Source of the DNA: Hyperoodon ampullatus
Taxonomy: Eukaryota; Chordata; Mammalia; Artiodactyla; Ziphiidae
Direction of reading: 5' to 3'
Assembly: GCA_949752795.1 (NCBI GenBank)
Contig: OX457056.1
Location: 205,221,654 to 205,285,653 of the forward strand
Length of the DNA stretch: 64,000 bases
The stretch's first letter is position 1. Each line of letters opens with the position of its first letter. Positions 48,873 through 61,473 of this stretch are shown here, piece after piece. The position numbers and the translations under genes are program-made. Below the pieces are notes generated by a model, which did no database searches, was not told the DNA's origin, and was given only the letters and a program-made list of their open reading frames with translations.

Positions 48873-50239
48873 ATTTTCTTTTGTTTCTATAGTCCTGTCT
48901 TGTCACTATTTAGAGGTCAATTGTAACTTTACCCCTGTCTCCCTGAGTACTGGCAGTCTTATCAATTTCAATTTCACCTGTCGGCCTAATAAGGGATTCC
49001 CAATTCCTTTGTCTTGGCCATGAATGAGCTATTGAATAGAGGAGGAGAAGGTGGGTCCCATGGGGTTACCATTCAATAGTTACTTCAGAACATCTAAAAA
49101 CTCCTAGTCATCTGAAAGAATAGCTCTCACAAATGACAGACCCAAGTTTCTGATGCTCAAGAGATTAAATTTTATAATGTATTTTTTTGGAGTTTCTTTA
49201 GGAGTTTTGTTTTGGTTTCAATAATTATCTAGCATGAAATATTCGGGTGTTAGAAATTACTGTTCTCAGAAAGTCACCTGAATAGCACGAACCTGGGCTT
49301 CCTAGTGGTACGTTGACCGTAAGTTATAGTCACAGCATTCATTCCTCACCCTGTCTCTGGAGAACTGTCACCTGGCCTATGCTAATTTTATGTCATCCTT
49401 AAACTTTGGTTATTGTATATGCTAGCCTTTCCACCTGGAGGTTGGCATTTCCTAGTGTTTTTGCTGATCCCATTTTTCCATCTAATCCATGCTTTTGCTT
49501 CTTCCATATGGATTCAGTTCATACAGCATGCTTTTATCTTCCACACCCTATCTCTCCACCTTGGGCTTAGTTTTTCTTTGGAGCTTACATCTTAGAACTC
49601 AGAGCTCAGAAGGCTGTGATGGCCCCTCTGTTTCTATTACCTTGTGGCGTCTTATCTTCATGTATAAAGTAAAGATGACTGTCCTCTGCCCTGTTAATGG
49701 CAGTGGTATGAAGGCTCCTCCTTCCCTGGGATGTGGTGGCACTCACTGCAAGTTTTTCTGCTAATGTTAATAACTGACCTTCATCAGTAAGGAAACTCTG
49801 AGAATGAGATAAGGACGGAGGCCTTCAACCACTTTGGCTTCTTCCTATCAAGACAATAATCAATCCAAAGTCATCAAAATAAACAAACCAAAAACTAAAC
49901 AAATATCTTTTTATACCTTCTGGACTTATCAGACAGACTTAACTAGTTAGTGGCCGTGACATCCTTTGAAATACCTACAGTTATTTTAGGAACCAGGAGG
50001 GTACATAGCCTGAAAGGTAAGTCCATTCCCAATTATGCTCTTATTTTCACTTTTGAATGAGAAACTCATTTCCAAGAGAAGCAGTTCAGATCTGCTCAAC
50101 TTCCTCTGGTTCAGCTTCAGTGATTATTTAGCCTTCAGCCTATTAAAAAAAAAAAAAGGCTGAAATGGCCAAGTCCTTAAAAGTCAAGACAATATTGACT
50201 TGTCTATACATTAGATCATCAGGCTATGCATTAGATCTC

Positions 50240-50470
50240 CAAGAACTCATTCATCTTGCATAACTGAAACTTTATACCCTTTGACCAACATCTCCTCATT
50301 TCTTCCTCCTGCCCACCCTCCACTCCCACCCCCTCAGAAACCAGCTTCATTGTGGCCAATGTTTCGCTATATCACTATCTATCTATCTATCTATCTATAT
50401 CAAAGCATCAAGTTATACACTTTAAATATATACAGTTTTTGTATGTCAAAGATGTCTTGGTAAAGTTGTT
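50240..50470. mobile_element. L1-derived patch with a CTAT repeat
   Basis: Contains CTTTGACCAACATCTCCTC and AAGTTATACACTTTAAATAT, both reminiscent of L1 3' UTRs, around a CTAT microsatellite at about 50372-50399. Orientation is mixed, so this may be two fragments. Confidence 0.5.
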
Positions 50471-51247
50471 CATAAAAAGTCAAGATAGATACTGATCATT
50501 TAGGAACTCATAAAAACTTTTATAACCTCTGCCTTCTTTTTGTTTGTAGAAGTAGGCCTCAGTATATCAGAAATACAAAACTTCTTATTGCATGAGACTA
50601 GTTTTTCTAGCTGGGCAAAGAGATTGACTTTCTAATTTTTAAGATTGGTTTATTTGGGAAGAGAGGATAAGACAGAGAGACAAGTAATATCCAGAGAATG
50701 GACTGAGTAGATTGACTAGTAATGGGGACAGGGATTCACATCCAATTCATGGATGCTAGTGTAAGTAATGCTTGAAAAATTATTGGATGGATTAAAAGAG
50801 TTTCCTTAATCACTTCTTATTTTTTTCATTCATATATTCATTTAACATTTATATAGTACCATGTGCCAGTGTTTCTGCTAATTTTAGGAATGCAAAAGTG
50901 AACAGTATGGTCTTTGACCTCAAAAAGATCACAGTTCAGTGGGAGAGTCAGACATATCTTTTGAAACTATGTATGTAATATCAGGTAAGAAGCATTGTAA
51001 TAAAGATATGTAGGTGATATCTGGGGGGGTTGGTCAGACAATGCACAAGACATATGTGACCCCTGAATTCCCAAGATTATAATACTGAGTGGAGGGATTC
51101 AAGATGAGTTAAGAAGTCATCACTGAGCACTATGACAGGGGAATGCCTGGCTGTTGTAGGAAAATAGAGTTTCTACAGGTGAACTCAGAATCCTGTGTTG
51201 TGGAGTCAGAGAAAAATTAAGAATTAACCAGGCCAACAGAATCACAG

Positions 51248-51447
51248 GGCTTCCCTGGTGGCACGGTGGTTGAGAGTCCGCCTGCCGATGCAGGGGACAC
51301 GGGTTCGTGCTCCGGTCCGGGAAGATCCCACATGCCGTGGAGCAGCTGGGCCCGTGAGCCACGGCCGCTGAGCCTGCGCGTCCAGAGCCTGTGCTCCGCA
51401 GCGGGAGAGGCCACAACAGTGAGAGGCCCGTGAACCGCAAAAAAAAA
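51248..51447 (+). mobile_element. CHR-2 type SINE
   Basis: Forward CHR SINE with a short A tail. The 10-bp duplication AGAATCACAG lies at 51238-51247 and 51448-51457. It is the only CHR copy between 28.2 and 59.2 kb. Confidence 0.95.
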
Positions 51448-52255
51448 AGAATCACAGAAAATGAAGCAAATAAAGCTGCCTTGGGGAAGGAGGAGTGTTG
51501 GGAAAAACTTCTCAGAGGAGATGGTCTTTGGGCTTTGTCCTCCAGTTAAATCAAGGGGCAGTAGGGAACTCGATAATATCAAGAAAAGGAAGGAAGCAAC
51601 TGCTCAAGATTGCTCAAATCCTCTCCACTAGCAGCATCCCTTTAAAGAGTTTCAGATGCTGTGTCCACAAAGGGCCAGACCTTCCTCTTACCCTTGGTCG
51701 AAAGATGGAACAGTGTTGACCAGAACATCAGACACTCAATACTCCTCCCTAAAAGCCCCTTAAAGTGGCATCGGGGAGGGAAAATGATACTTCATCCATT
51801 CTGAACAAATAGGAAATTGCTATTTATAAGGTTTGATCTGAAAGACACACACCTCCCCTCCCATAGGGTAAATGCTGCACTGCTGAATTTGTCTGTGTCA
51901 GAGACTCCAGAGGCTGAATTGATTGTGCTGTAAATTGAACCTCAGGTTCCATTCTGAGTACTTGAAACATGACACTCCATCCACTGAGCCCTCCCGCCTG
52001 GGTGGGTTTTTTCCTTCAATTCTGAGATGTTGAACTATTTCTGCAGCTCTTGGTGCTGTCTGTGCCTGGGCCAGGAAATGCAGTTTTAATCAAATCTCAT
52101 AATAATATAGGGAGATGTTGAAGATTAATACCTATTGATAATCCAAGCTGCCAGAAAGGGAGATACAGAGGAGAATTTAATCACCTGAAAACTGGTTGCC
52201 AAATAGTGTGGTTTTATTTTCAGCTGTCTCTTCCATCTACTTGTTTCCAACCCAG

Positions 52256-52363
52256 GGTGAGTTTTGACGAGGGCCACTCCTGGAACAAGTACGGTTTCAC
52301 CTCGGTTCCTCTTTTTGTGGACGGAGCTCTGGTGGAGGCAGGCGTGGAGACCCAAATTATGAC
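52256..52363 (+). CDS. SORCS3: SORCS3 coding exon G (VPS10 propeller, Asp-box)
   Basis: A 108-nt exon, starting with the last base of the split Trp codon and ending after two bases of a threonine codon (AC). It reads VSFDEGHSWNKYGFTSVPLF and then VDGALVEAGVETQIM. The acceptor follows CTTGTTTCCAACCCAG ending at 52255; the donor is the consensus GTGAGT at 52364. SFDEGHSW is a second canonical Asp-box. The exon expected next, beginning near VFGHFS in SorCS proteins, was not found in the 11.6 kb downstream, so this is the last coding exon in the window. Confidence 0.92.
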
Positions 52364-54496
52364 GTGAGTACTTCTTTGTCTTTGGTCAAAAGGAGCCTGG
52401 AGACCTGGGTTCTACTTCCACGGAGGCCATGGACTTTCCCCAGGGAGGCTTACACGAAAGCATTTCAGCCTCTGGACCAAAGTTTCCTCATCTGTAAGAT
52501 GGACATATTTATGCAACACCCACCAATTCAAGAGACTACTGACAGGATTAGAGAAGCTGGGCTTCTAATTGAAAAGTTAAGGTTTCTCATAAAATTAAAG
52601 TATTGTAACAAATTTCCATTTATCCAAAACCCAAGCAAACAGAAAGCTTAAGTCTTTCGATGTGTTTTCTCTCTTTCCAAAACAGCCTAGTAAGGAACTA
52701 GGGATGGGGACAGAGGGAACAAAACAGACAACTTACTGAAAACAGGGAATGTTTTAAGGGAACCTCCTAGAGTCTGTGATATACACACACACACAGAATT
52801 GCTGTTGTTCCACTTCAGATTAATTTGCTGTGAAAATTTTTCTACACTCCTTTACGATGAGAATAGATGGTAGAGATATAGATCTTAAAGCTGTAAAAAG
52901 CTCCAAAGTACTTTCTGAATATTAAAGAAGATAATAATAATTTGATGTTTTCTAAAGTTATATCATAGTTTAATTCTTAAAAAGTTGATTATGCGTGTTT
53001 GTGTGCACTGCTGTAGGTAGTGGGGTGTGGAGGAATAGTTGTGGGAACACTTCACCAGCAATACAAAGCCCCACCGCTCTCCACCTCCCCTACTTCCAAG
53101 AGACTGGAATATCTTACACTTTAATTATTTGCTGGACAGAATGAAGGGAGTCTGCTGGGCAAGATTAAGGGGAATTTTCTATATTGTGGACTTGTCACAG
53201 AAAGGCTCATAGAATGCTCCTGGGCTAGTTTGGGGGAACGCTGTCATCTTCTTACTCTAGGGGACACTGCTCTTCTTTTAACCTTTGCGTTCATTAATTT
53301 CTTTATAGTTTGAATCAATCTTTTCCTGATATGAGACTGATGAGCTTTGCGGAGGAGGCAAATACAAGGGCAAATGGCTAATTCCTATGCTTTACTTTTT
53401 TTCCCAGAGTGATCAGTTGAAAAATCTTTTATAACTGCAGCTACGCAGTTTTGATCAAATGTTGTAATCTAGCCCCGGACGGGACCACTTTGCCATGCTC
53501 CTTCTTTCCACTTCCATCCTCATAACCAGAGGGCTGACCAGCCACTCCTCTGAGCTTTCAGAATGACAGAAAGAACCCAGCCATGATGGAAAATTGTGCA
53601 CAAATCGGAGAAAACAAACAGAACAAATGGACAAAAGTCCAGTCCTAGGAAATTCAGCAGAAACACTACAAAGGGGTTCCATGTCTATAGGATATGTCTA
53701 TAAAAAGAGTCTATAGGATTCCCAGTGTCCTCATTATTTAAAAAATGTTCATAACAGAAAATTTGGGTGGCTTCACAAAATGTCTTTAAAATTATTTGGA
53801 ACAAGTGCATGGAAAAGTGATTTTAAATTATCTTCTTTAATTCTTTCTGAATTTTCCAAATTGCCTATACAACCTTCTCTCTATCTTCAAGGGTGTGAAC
53901 TGTGTCTTTTAAAGACTTAACACTCATTTTTTAGCATAATCCATGTGTTAGGCACGTAGGCTCTATTGTTGGAAATTTAAAGACATGATGTCAAACCCTA
54001 TGAGGTGCTGCTACAGTCTTCCCAAGGGGTATACCGTATTCGTAACGGATGTCTTTAGAGGCCAACTTGTGCCATGATAGAACTTCTCTGGACAATTCTG
54101 TTGTACAGTGTAAACAAGGATTTCTTGTAGAATTTGTTACTCAGGAAGTACAGCTTTAATTTGAGTGTTTTCAGCAATTTCTTTTTGTTCTCCTAAAATA
54201 TTCTCCAAAACAGAATTGTCTCACCATCTAAATTTCTAATTAAATTTCCTGTGATAACAAATGGACTCTGTTGTTGCTGTCAACTCACTTTATTAAGAGT
54301 TAACACTATTGTATGCAAGTTTAGCTGTTTGAGCCATAGACAGTATTTAAGATATAGTATGTTAGTAATGCTTAGAGTCTAAAGCCTCATCGTTTGGTAG
54401 ATACACAGCAACAGTATGTTGTATAAATACAAATTCTGGATGTTCAAAGAGATATCATAACATAAACTTTATTTCTAAAATACAAATGATTTGATA

Positions 54497-54600
54497 AGTA
54501 TGTAGATATATATGCATAGTGAATATATATGCAAGTATTTGTATGTATAGACATATGTACATGTATATATGTACACATAGATATACATGTATATATGGAG
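54497..54600. repeat. TA/TG-rich low-complexity tract
   Basis: Irregular TATATG and TACATG steps over about 100 bp. Confidence 0.75.
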
Positions 54601-55433
54601 AAATTTAGACAACAGAGATACAATGAGAGAGAAATCCCAAGGCTCTAGGGTCCCAGCAAGACCTCCGAAAAATTATATTATTAAAAAAAACCAGTGGTAC
54701 CTATGTGCCAGATACTATTCTAGATGAACAAATCAAGAAGAAACCCCTGTCCTCGTGGACTGCATACATTAAATAAATGTGACATACAAATGACTCTGTC
54801 ATGTTACCCAGAATACTCTGCCAAGGAATTAAAATATTTTCTTAGGAATTCCAGGAAGCGAACCCCAGAATACTAGGAATACTGCCATCTTTTTTCATAA
54901 GGATCTCTGACCATGAGCTGACTTTTCCAAATGATTTCCCATCCTTCGCTTAATCACTAGATATGAAAAGAAAACCTTCCTCCTTTCTGGGACTTCCTCC
55001 AATACGGCCACTAGGAAGTCTCAAGTATTGAGTTCTAAGTTCTGTAAGGCGAAGGTTCACACATTCAAGAAGATTGTGCAATCAATCTACTTGAATGGAT
55101 CAAGCCAAATGTGGCTGCTCATCACAATCAAATCTGACATGGCCCTAGAAGGTTGGGCAGTGAAGATATGTATGGTTCTAAAGTCAGGTCTTCCCTGTTT
55201 TTTTTAGCAAAGAGACATACTGGTCCTCCTTTTATTCTGTGTTCTCCTTATCTCATACTGTGATTTATCCTGCGTTCTCTTGTATGAGGCCTCTCTGAAC
55301 TCATTGCATGTTTCTCTTGGGCATTACTTTGAACAATAGTGCATGTACACCAATCTCTGCAGGACCTGGCGTTCCCCAGCAAATTTAAAGTGACAGTTTA
55401 AATTCTGTATTCATCTAATCGTAAATGGTAATA

Positions 55434-55464
<31 letters not shown>

Positions 55465-56247
55465 CTCAGCTTTGGATGGGGTTTAGCTGGTCACATGGAT
55501 ATGAGGGAGATTGACCTCAGGGCTAAACCATTTACTGAGAAGATGAGCTAGTGCTCCTGTTTTTCTTTCCTCCCCAATAAGACTCCAAGGAGTGTGGCAG
55601 AGTTTTTGTCTCCCTTCTACCTTGCTTATCAAGATTCCTTAAATGCTAGTATGTAGAACAGGAACTAGAACAGTGCAAAATTTTCTTATATGGGATTTGA
55701 GGCAGACAGGTAGTTGTCTTTCATGGAATTAAGATGAGTTTGGAAGCAATCATCCAACCAAGTATAAACAATTCAAGCTCCCTATTTTTAACTTTTTATT
55801 AATTCAAAGTTTCTCTAGTATGAAAATGATCCAGGGCTCCTTAGACAGCCAGAAGTGTAGGCCCTGGAATGATTGCTGAGAGGCAATTTCTGGCTCTGTC
55901 TTAGGTTTAAAAAGGACTTTAAAACCAAGTGGCCCACTAAGGATGACCACTGCTTTTCTCGCATGGAATAGCAATGACAAAGACTAAAGCAGGAGTCCAA
56001 ATAATTTTATATATGCTTTAGGAACTTCGAGGACAGGAGGTCCATTTGGGGACAAGATTGCTTAACCTTGCCATTTAGCCAAAAACTTATTTATGATGTA
56101 GGCTATTTGAATTCTGTATCCTGCCTCTTTCTGTTAACCCTGACTTGGTAGTTCAACTGAAGTCAGGGAGAAAGAAGGACTAGCTCATTCACACTAAGGT
56201 TTTATTGCCTTGTTACCTTCATTTGGAGGATATAATATATATTAGTT

Positions 56248-56733
56248 TGTGATGGTTAATGTTATGGGTCAACTTGACTGGGTCATGGCGTGCCTAGATA
56301 CTTGGTCAAACATTATTCTGGATGCTTCTGTGAAGGTGTTTTTGGACAAGATTAGCATTTAAATCAGTAGACCCAGTAAAGCAGATTGTTTTCCCTAATG
56401 TGGGTGGAACTCATCCAGTTGAAAGCTTGGTTAGAACTAAAAGGCTAACTCTTCCCTGAGCAAGAGAGAATGCTTTTTGCCTGGCTGCATTTGAACTGGG
56501 ACATGGTTTTTTCTTGCCTTTGACTCCAACTGAAACTTCCACTTTTCCTGGGTCTCAAGCTTGGAACTATACCATTGGCCCTCCTGCGTCTCCAACTTGC
56601 TGACTCACCCTGCAGGTCTTGGGACATGTCAGCCCCCATATTTGTGTGAGCCAATTCCATATAGTCAGTCTCTCTCTCTCTTTGTCTCTATCTCCTATTC
56701 ATTCTGTTTCTCTAGAGAGCCCTGACTACTACA
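56248..56733 (+). mobile_element. MLT2-like ERVL LTR
   Basis: Runs from TGTGATGGTTAATGTTATG through CAACTTGACTGGGTCATGG and GTGAGCCAATTCCATATAG to CCCTGACTACTACA, the order of an MLT2-type ERVL LTR. Ends are TGT and ACA. No internal retroviral sequence adjoins it. The subfamily is not assigned. Confidence 0.75.
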
Positions 56734-57259
56734 CATTTATTCAGAAACATTTCATGAGCTTCTGATATGTTTTAGACCCTCTTAAGGAATATCAAAGAGG
56801 TAAATACAATTATATCTACCTTTAAGGAGCTCTCAGTCTGGTGTGTTGGGGGGTGCGTGGAACGAGATACACAATCATCAAGAATCCCAAGTTATATAAC
56901 CAGGATACAAGTAGAGGGAAGTGAAAACTTCACATGTATGAAATGTGACAACTGAGTCAGTCTGGAAGTTTCAATGGCAGTTCACCAATGGACAACCAAT
57001 TAATAGGTAATAGAATGTAAGCTCAAGGAAAGCACACATTTTAAACAGTTTTGTTGAGCACTATAACCTCAATGCCTAAAAGAGGGTTGGCATGTAGTCG
57101 GAAATCACTTCTTATTGGTTGAAAGAATGAATGACTTCAAAGCAAAGGAAAGAACCATGAGAGAGCATGACTGGGGTTAAGGGGTTGAGCCTATGAAGGG
57201 TCTTAGGTTATGTTTAGGAATTTGACTTACATCCAGAGTGAGGTTCTTGAAATTGGAAA

Positions 57260-57645
57260 TATGGAAGCACCACTCCTCTTCTCAAAATGTGTGGAGGGCT
57301 TTCCATTGACTTTAGGATGAAGTCCAAAATCATTGAATGGTCTATAAATATCTACACTGAGTCCATGTCTGGGACCTCATTTCTGGCCCCCATGCTCTGA
57401 CCACCCTTCTCTGATCTAATGGTGCCTTTCTGCCCCAGGGTCTTTGTGTATCCATCTGGAATGTGCTTGCCCTCCCCACTTGAACAACTAAGCTTCTAAT
57501 TAAGTATCTTTCAAGTGTCAGCCTAAGTATCAGTTTTCTGACACACTCTCCTTTAGCCCACCAGACCAGGTTGGGGCCCCACTCTATATATAGCCTTAGC
57601 CCTATGTATTTTTTCCTTCATAACACTTTAGGCAATAAATATTCA
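57260..57645 (+). mobile_element. L2 3' region
   Basis: GGATGAAGTCCAAAATCATTG, TGGAATGTGCTTGCCCTCCC and TCTTTCAAGTGTCAGCCTAAG (in parts) are L2 phrases in order. A CA microsatellite follows at 57722. Confidence 0.65.
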
Positions 57646-57721
57646 TGAAAATGGCAGTTGGTTTAGTAGGTTCCCCTCCCCCTTCATCTAACCTTAAGAC
57701 ACAGACACACGTGTTTGCACA

Positions 57722-57766
57722 TAAACAACACACACATGCACACACACACACACACACACACACACT
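57722..57766. repeat. CA microsatellite
   Basis: About 20 AC units with a single TG break near the start. Confidence 0.9.
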
Positions 57767-58849
57767 GACTTTAAGTTCCCATGAGGGAGGATCTTTGTGT
57801 ATTTTGTTTTTTGACTGCCATGTGCATCAGTTTTGTGCTAGCACCAAGGATTTAACCATATATATGTATTAAGTGATTGAATGAAGAAATGAATGAATTA
57901 ACACAATAATCTTACCACCACTATGAGTATAGTGACTTCTCTGGCCCATGGCTCTAGCATTTTAGGGAGTTGCTTATAGATCCCCAGAGATTCTGAAGTG
58001 CTCTGATCAGAATCCAATAGTTGCAAGTTACGGGAGCCTGGAGTTGGGTAGGAATCAGAGCAGCCTGTGTCTGTGTGCAGACGTGTGTCTAGGGGATGAC
58101 GAAGCAGGGGTGGAATGGCAGTGGGTGCAGAAGGGCAGCTAGCGAATGAGGACCATCCTGGGAATGATTTCTTATTTCTTCCACCTTCTACAGAATCTCT
58201 CCAGTGTGCAGTTCTCCCGGAGGCCAAAGCTCAGGAGCATGGAAACTTCTAACATCGTGGCTTTATAGGGGAATCTGTGTGAGAGAGACAGTTCCCAGCT
58301 TGCAGGCATGGGATTTGCTTGCTTTTATTCCTCTGTTTTGCACTGTCTTTTCAAATGTTATTATTTCAGCCTCTCCCTGGTAACCTTGACAGGAGCCATC
58401 TAGTCTAGTCTAATTCACAGTGAAATGTGACCGTTCTTATTACTTAAGGCTGAGAACAGGGCTGGATGATTGACAAGCCGGAGGGCTTATTGCTGTCTCA
58501 GGCAGTGGCTCTCCAGCTGACGAGGTGCCTGTGGCTGTTAGAGCACTTGGGACTCTTTGGTCCACTATTGGCCCCCAAATTAGCACTTTAAGGAGAGCTC
58601 TTTTTTGCTTGGCTCAGATGTGGCATCAGATGGGAAAACACTGCTTTCCTACAGCCTCAAAGCCACATTTGAAATTCTTTCTTGATATGAAGTGTTTTAA
58701 CCAATTGGTTGTGATTTAGCTGATCTTTCATGGGGGCCAGGGAGAACCTGGCAGCCTCCCAGGGGGGAAACAAATCCCCAAAGGGAGGGGTGCAGCTTCC
58801 CTGGAAGAGAATAGATAAATTCTTACCAGGAGTGGGCAGCAGCCAACCT

Positions 58850-59060
58850 GTGTCTGCTCCATACCTTCCTTTGTGTCAGGTATCTTGCTGAGCTGTCTCT
58901 CAAACTTGATTTCATTGACATTTTGCAATAACCCCATCAGGTAGATCGGATTATTGTCCTTGGGCAGAGGAGAACACTGAGGCTCAGAGAAATTAAGCTC
59001 ACACACTCAGTAAGAGGAAACCTGAGAGCAAGGAATGTGAGTTTCAAATCTTAGGCTCAG
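58850..59060 (-). mobile_element. MIR SINE
   Basis: Reverse MIR: CTTTGTGTCAGGTATCTTG, CAATAACCCCATCAGGTAG and GAGGCTCAGAGAAATTAAGC. Confidence 0.7.
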
Positions 59061-59244
59061 AGCTGAAATTTGAAGAAAGATACTAGAATTCTCCAAGGTT
59101 TGTTCAATAAAGGATTGTGGCGTTTGGGGCAAGAGGGGTGGGGATGTTATTCACTAAGTATTGATGGGTACCCGCTGTGCTACCAGACACGAAGTCACAG
59201 CAGACCCATTCAAACACAATCTATCTGATAAAATATGACCAACA

Positions 59245-59454
59245 GGGCTTCCCTGGTGGCGCAGTGGTTGAGAGTACGCCTGCCGATGCAGGGGATGCGG
59301 GTTCGTGCCCCAGTCTGGGAAGATCCCACATGCTGCGGAGCGGCTGGGCCCGTGAGCCATGGCTGCTGAGCCTGCATATCCGGAGCCTGTGCTCCACAAC
59401 AGGAGAGGCCACAACAGTGAGAGGCCCGCGTACCGTGGAAAAAAATAATAATAA
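59245..59454 (+). mobile_element. CHR-2 type SINE
   Basis: Forward CHR SINE ending in GTACCGTGG and an A-rich AATAATAAT tail. The duplication ATGACCAACA is found at 59235-59244 and 59455-59464. Confidence 0.94.
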
Positions 59455-60379
59455 ATGACCAACACATGAAAGAACTACAAAACAAGTAAATGGTAAGGGG
59501 GTAGGACAAACTGTAGTTGCCAGTGGATATCAAAGAAGAGATTAAAAATAGAGTAGCTAGGTAGAGCTTTGTGTCTGTGCAGAGAGGGAAGAGCAAAGGT
59601 ATTCTAGGTGGGGGAACAGTGTGAGCAAACATGGAATGGTAGGAATATGAACTTGCCTGGCCTGTACAGGGGAGAGTGAGAGATGAGAAGGGCCAGAGAC
59701 GCTCTCAGCAAATTGTCTAGGGCCAATTGCCTCGCTGAGTCCCTGTATAAATCCAATTCTAATTGGCATAAATCTCCAATCCACTGTTCTGCCAGCAGAA
59801 CTAATAGCCAAAGTGAAGGGGGAGAGAGAACATTTTGCCTAGAAAATTATACAAACCCCAAATCTGCGGAGGTTTGAAAAAAGTGAAGACCTTCTTTCTA
59901 CTGAAGAGACCGTGACCTCATGCTTAGCAGTGGACATGCTCTCAAATATAGCCCTGGAGCAACACAGAGACCTAGCCCTGAGCTTAAATACATTGTTTAG
60001 CCTCTAGTAACTACATCCGATAAAGTCATTGGAAATGAAGCAGTGCTGCTTCTGTTTTTCAATTCTCTGTTGTTTGCTAGAAGAGTCTGATTTTGCTTTG
60101 CCCAAAGTAAGTCATTCGAGTAATCAGCAAATCCAGTGAAACTCCCAAATCATCGCCTCTCAGGCCGGCTGCTGGATTCACGTCCTTCAGGTTGTCACTA
60201 GACTTGCCATCCATTCAGAGGCCCACTGAGTTGGGGCCAAGGAACACAAAAGCAGAGTGCATGCCTACATAGGGGGCTTGGATGATATTGGGAGGTACTG
60301 GCAGCTGGCAGTAGGCTGGGAAGAAAAGGCTTATTTTGACCCATGGATTGCTGTGGGGGATGGGGTGATGGCTGAGAAC

Positions 60380-60525
60380 ATAGATCTTGGAGGTCCACAC
60401 TCCAGGGACTGTGCTCAGACTGCCACTTAGTATATCCCTGTGACCTTAGAGGTCTTACCTTCCCTCTGAGCTTGGGGTTCCTCATGTGAATGTGAGAATT
60501 AAGTGAAATAACCTCCATTGAGTGA
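60380..60525 (+). mobile_element. MIR SINE fragment
   Basis: CTGTGACCTTAGAGGTCTTA, then TTCCTCATGTGAATGTGAG and AATTAAGTGAAATAACCTCC show a MIR core. Confidence 0.5.
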
Positions 60526-60605
60526 CATTCGAGATGTTTGCAGTCTCCAGAGTCTAATGATCAAGAAACGGGCCACCTTCAGGGAAGAATTTTGGCCAAC
60601 TAGGG

Positions 60606-60923
60606 CAGGGGTCAGCAGACTGTCTCTGTAAAGATTTTTAGACTTTGCTGGCCACAGGGTCTTTGCTGCTACTTGCCCCTCCTGATCTAGTGTGAAAGCA
60701 GCCATAGACAACATGTAATGAATGGACATCAGTGTGTTCCAATAAAACTTCACTTCTGGACACTGAAATGTGAATTTCATACAATTTTCACATGGTATAA
60801 AATATGTTCCTTCGTTCACTTGCCCCCAACCATTTAAAACGTAAAAACCATCATTAGCTTGTAGGCCATCCAAAACAGGCCTTGGGCCAGATATGTCCCA
60901 CTGGCTGTAGTTTGTTGACTCTG
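60606..60923. mobile_element. Fossil hAT-type DNA transposon
   Basis: Starts CAGGGGTCAGCAGACT and ends AGTTTGTTGACTCTG, imperfect terminal inverted repeats. Internal phrases (CCAATAAAACTTCACTTC, AGCCATAGACAACATG) match a well-known non-autonomous mammalian hAT family. Flanks AACTAGGG and AACAAGAG are a plausible degenerate 8-bp duplication, as hAT elements make. Confidence 0.72.
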
Positions 60924-61079
60924 AACAAGAGGGTACATGGAGTTTAATCTTTTGTGGCTGTGTTATAAATACCATTTGAATTGTTGACACAATTTCTACA
61001 AACTTAGAAACTCTCCACCAACTACTATCTGTACTACTTATCCATATCCATAGACTACTTCAGTTGCCCTGTCTTATAC

Positions 61080-61402
61080 ATGTCCCTTGGTATCCACTGG
61101 GGATTGGTTCCAGGAAACACCCTGCTCCCCTGTGGATACCAAAATTCATGGATGCTCGAGTCCCTTATATAAAATTGCATAGTATTTGTATATAAACTTT
61201 GAACATCCTTCCACATGCTTTAAATCATCTCTAGATTACTTATAATACTTAACAATGTAAAGGCTATGTAAATAGTTGCGGGGGTGTGTCAAATTCAAGT
61301 TTTGCTTTATGGAAATTTCTGGATTTTTTTTAATGTTTTTGTTCCATGGTTGATTGAATTTGTGGATGTGGAACTGGCAGATATGGAGTGCTGACTATAT
61401 TG
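61080..61402. mobile_element. Tigger-type (Tc1/mariner) DNA transposon fossil
   Basis: TTGGTATCCACTGGGGATTG, CTTATATAAAATTGCATAG, ATCATCTCTAGATTACTTA and TTGAATTTGTGGATGTGGAA match, in order, a short non-autonomous TcMar-Tigger family of mammals. No transposase remains. Confidence 0.65.
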
Positions 61403-61440
61403 AATACACAAATCATGTGAAATAGTTAAGTTTCCTTATT

Positions 61441-61442
<2 letters not shown>

Positions 61443-61473
<31 letters not shown>

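Larger units (their letters stand above)
42119..52255. other. Intron between exons F and G (10137 bp)
   Basis: Contains a long very old repeat (about 42340-43310), a reversed MIR, an L1 3' end on the - strand, an L2 block, an L1-derived patch near 50.3 kb and one CHR-2 SINE at 51.2 kb. The stretches 44150-45400, 45640-47990 and 48880-50220 show no repeat I can name and no exon. Confidence 0.7.

Noticed and set aside
55451..55560. Long T run followed by CTCAG, looking like a strong splice acceptor for the next SORCS3 exon
   Set aside because: The downstream translation (LWMGFSWSHGYEGD then stop) does not resemble the expected SorCS continuation and has no open frame through a donor.
59210..59632. 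140-codon open frame on the - strand
   Set aside because: Mostly an antisense reading of a CHR-2 SINE. The same peptide phrases (GAQAPD, WLTGPA) recur at every CHR copy, so this is SINE sequence and not a gene family.
60499..60990. 163-codon open frame on the - strand, the longest in the window
   Set aside because: It covers a hAT fossil; the sequence is a decayed non-coding transposon and the peptide has no recognisable domain.
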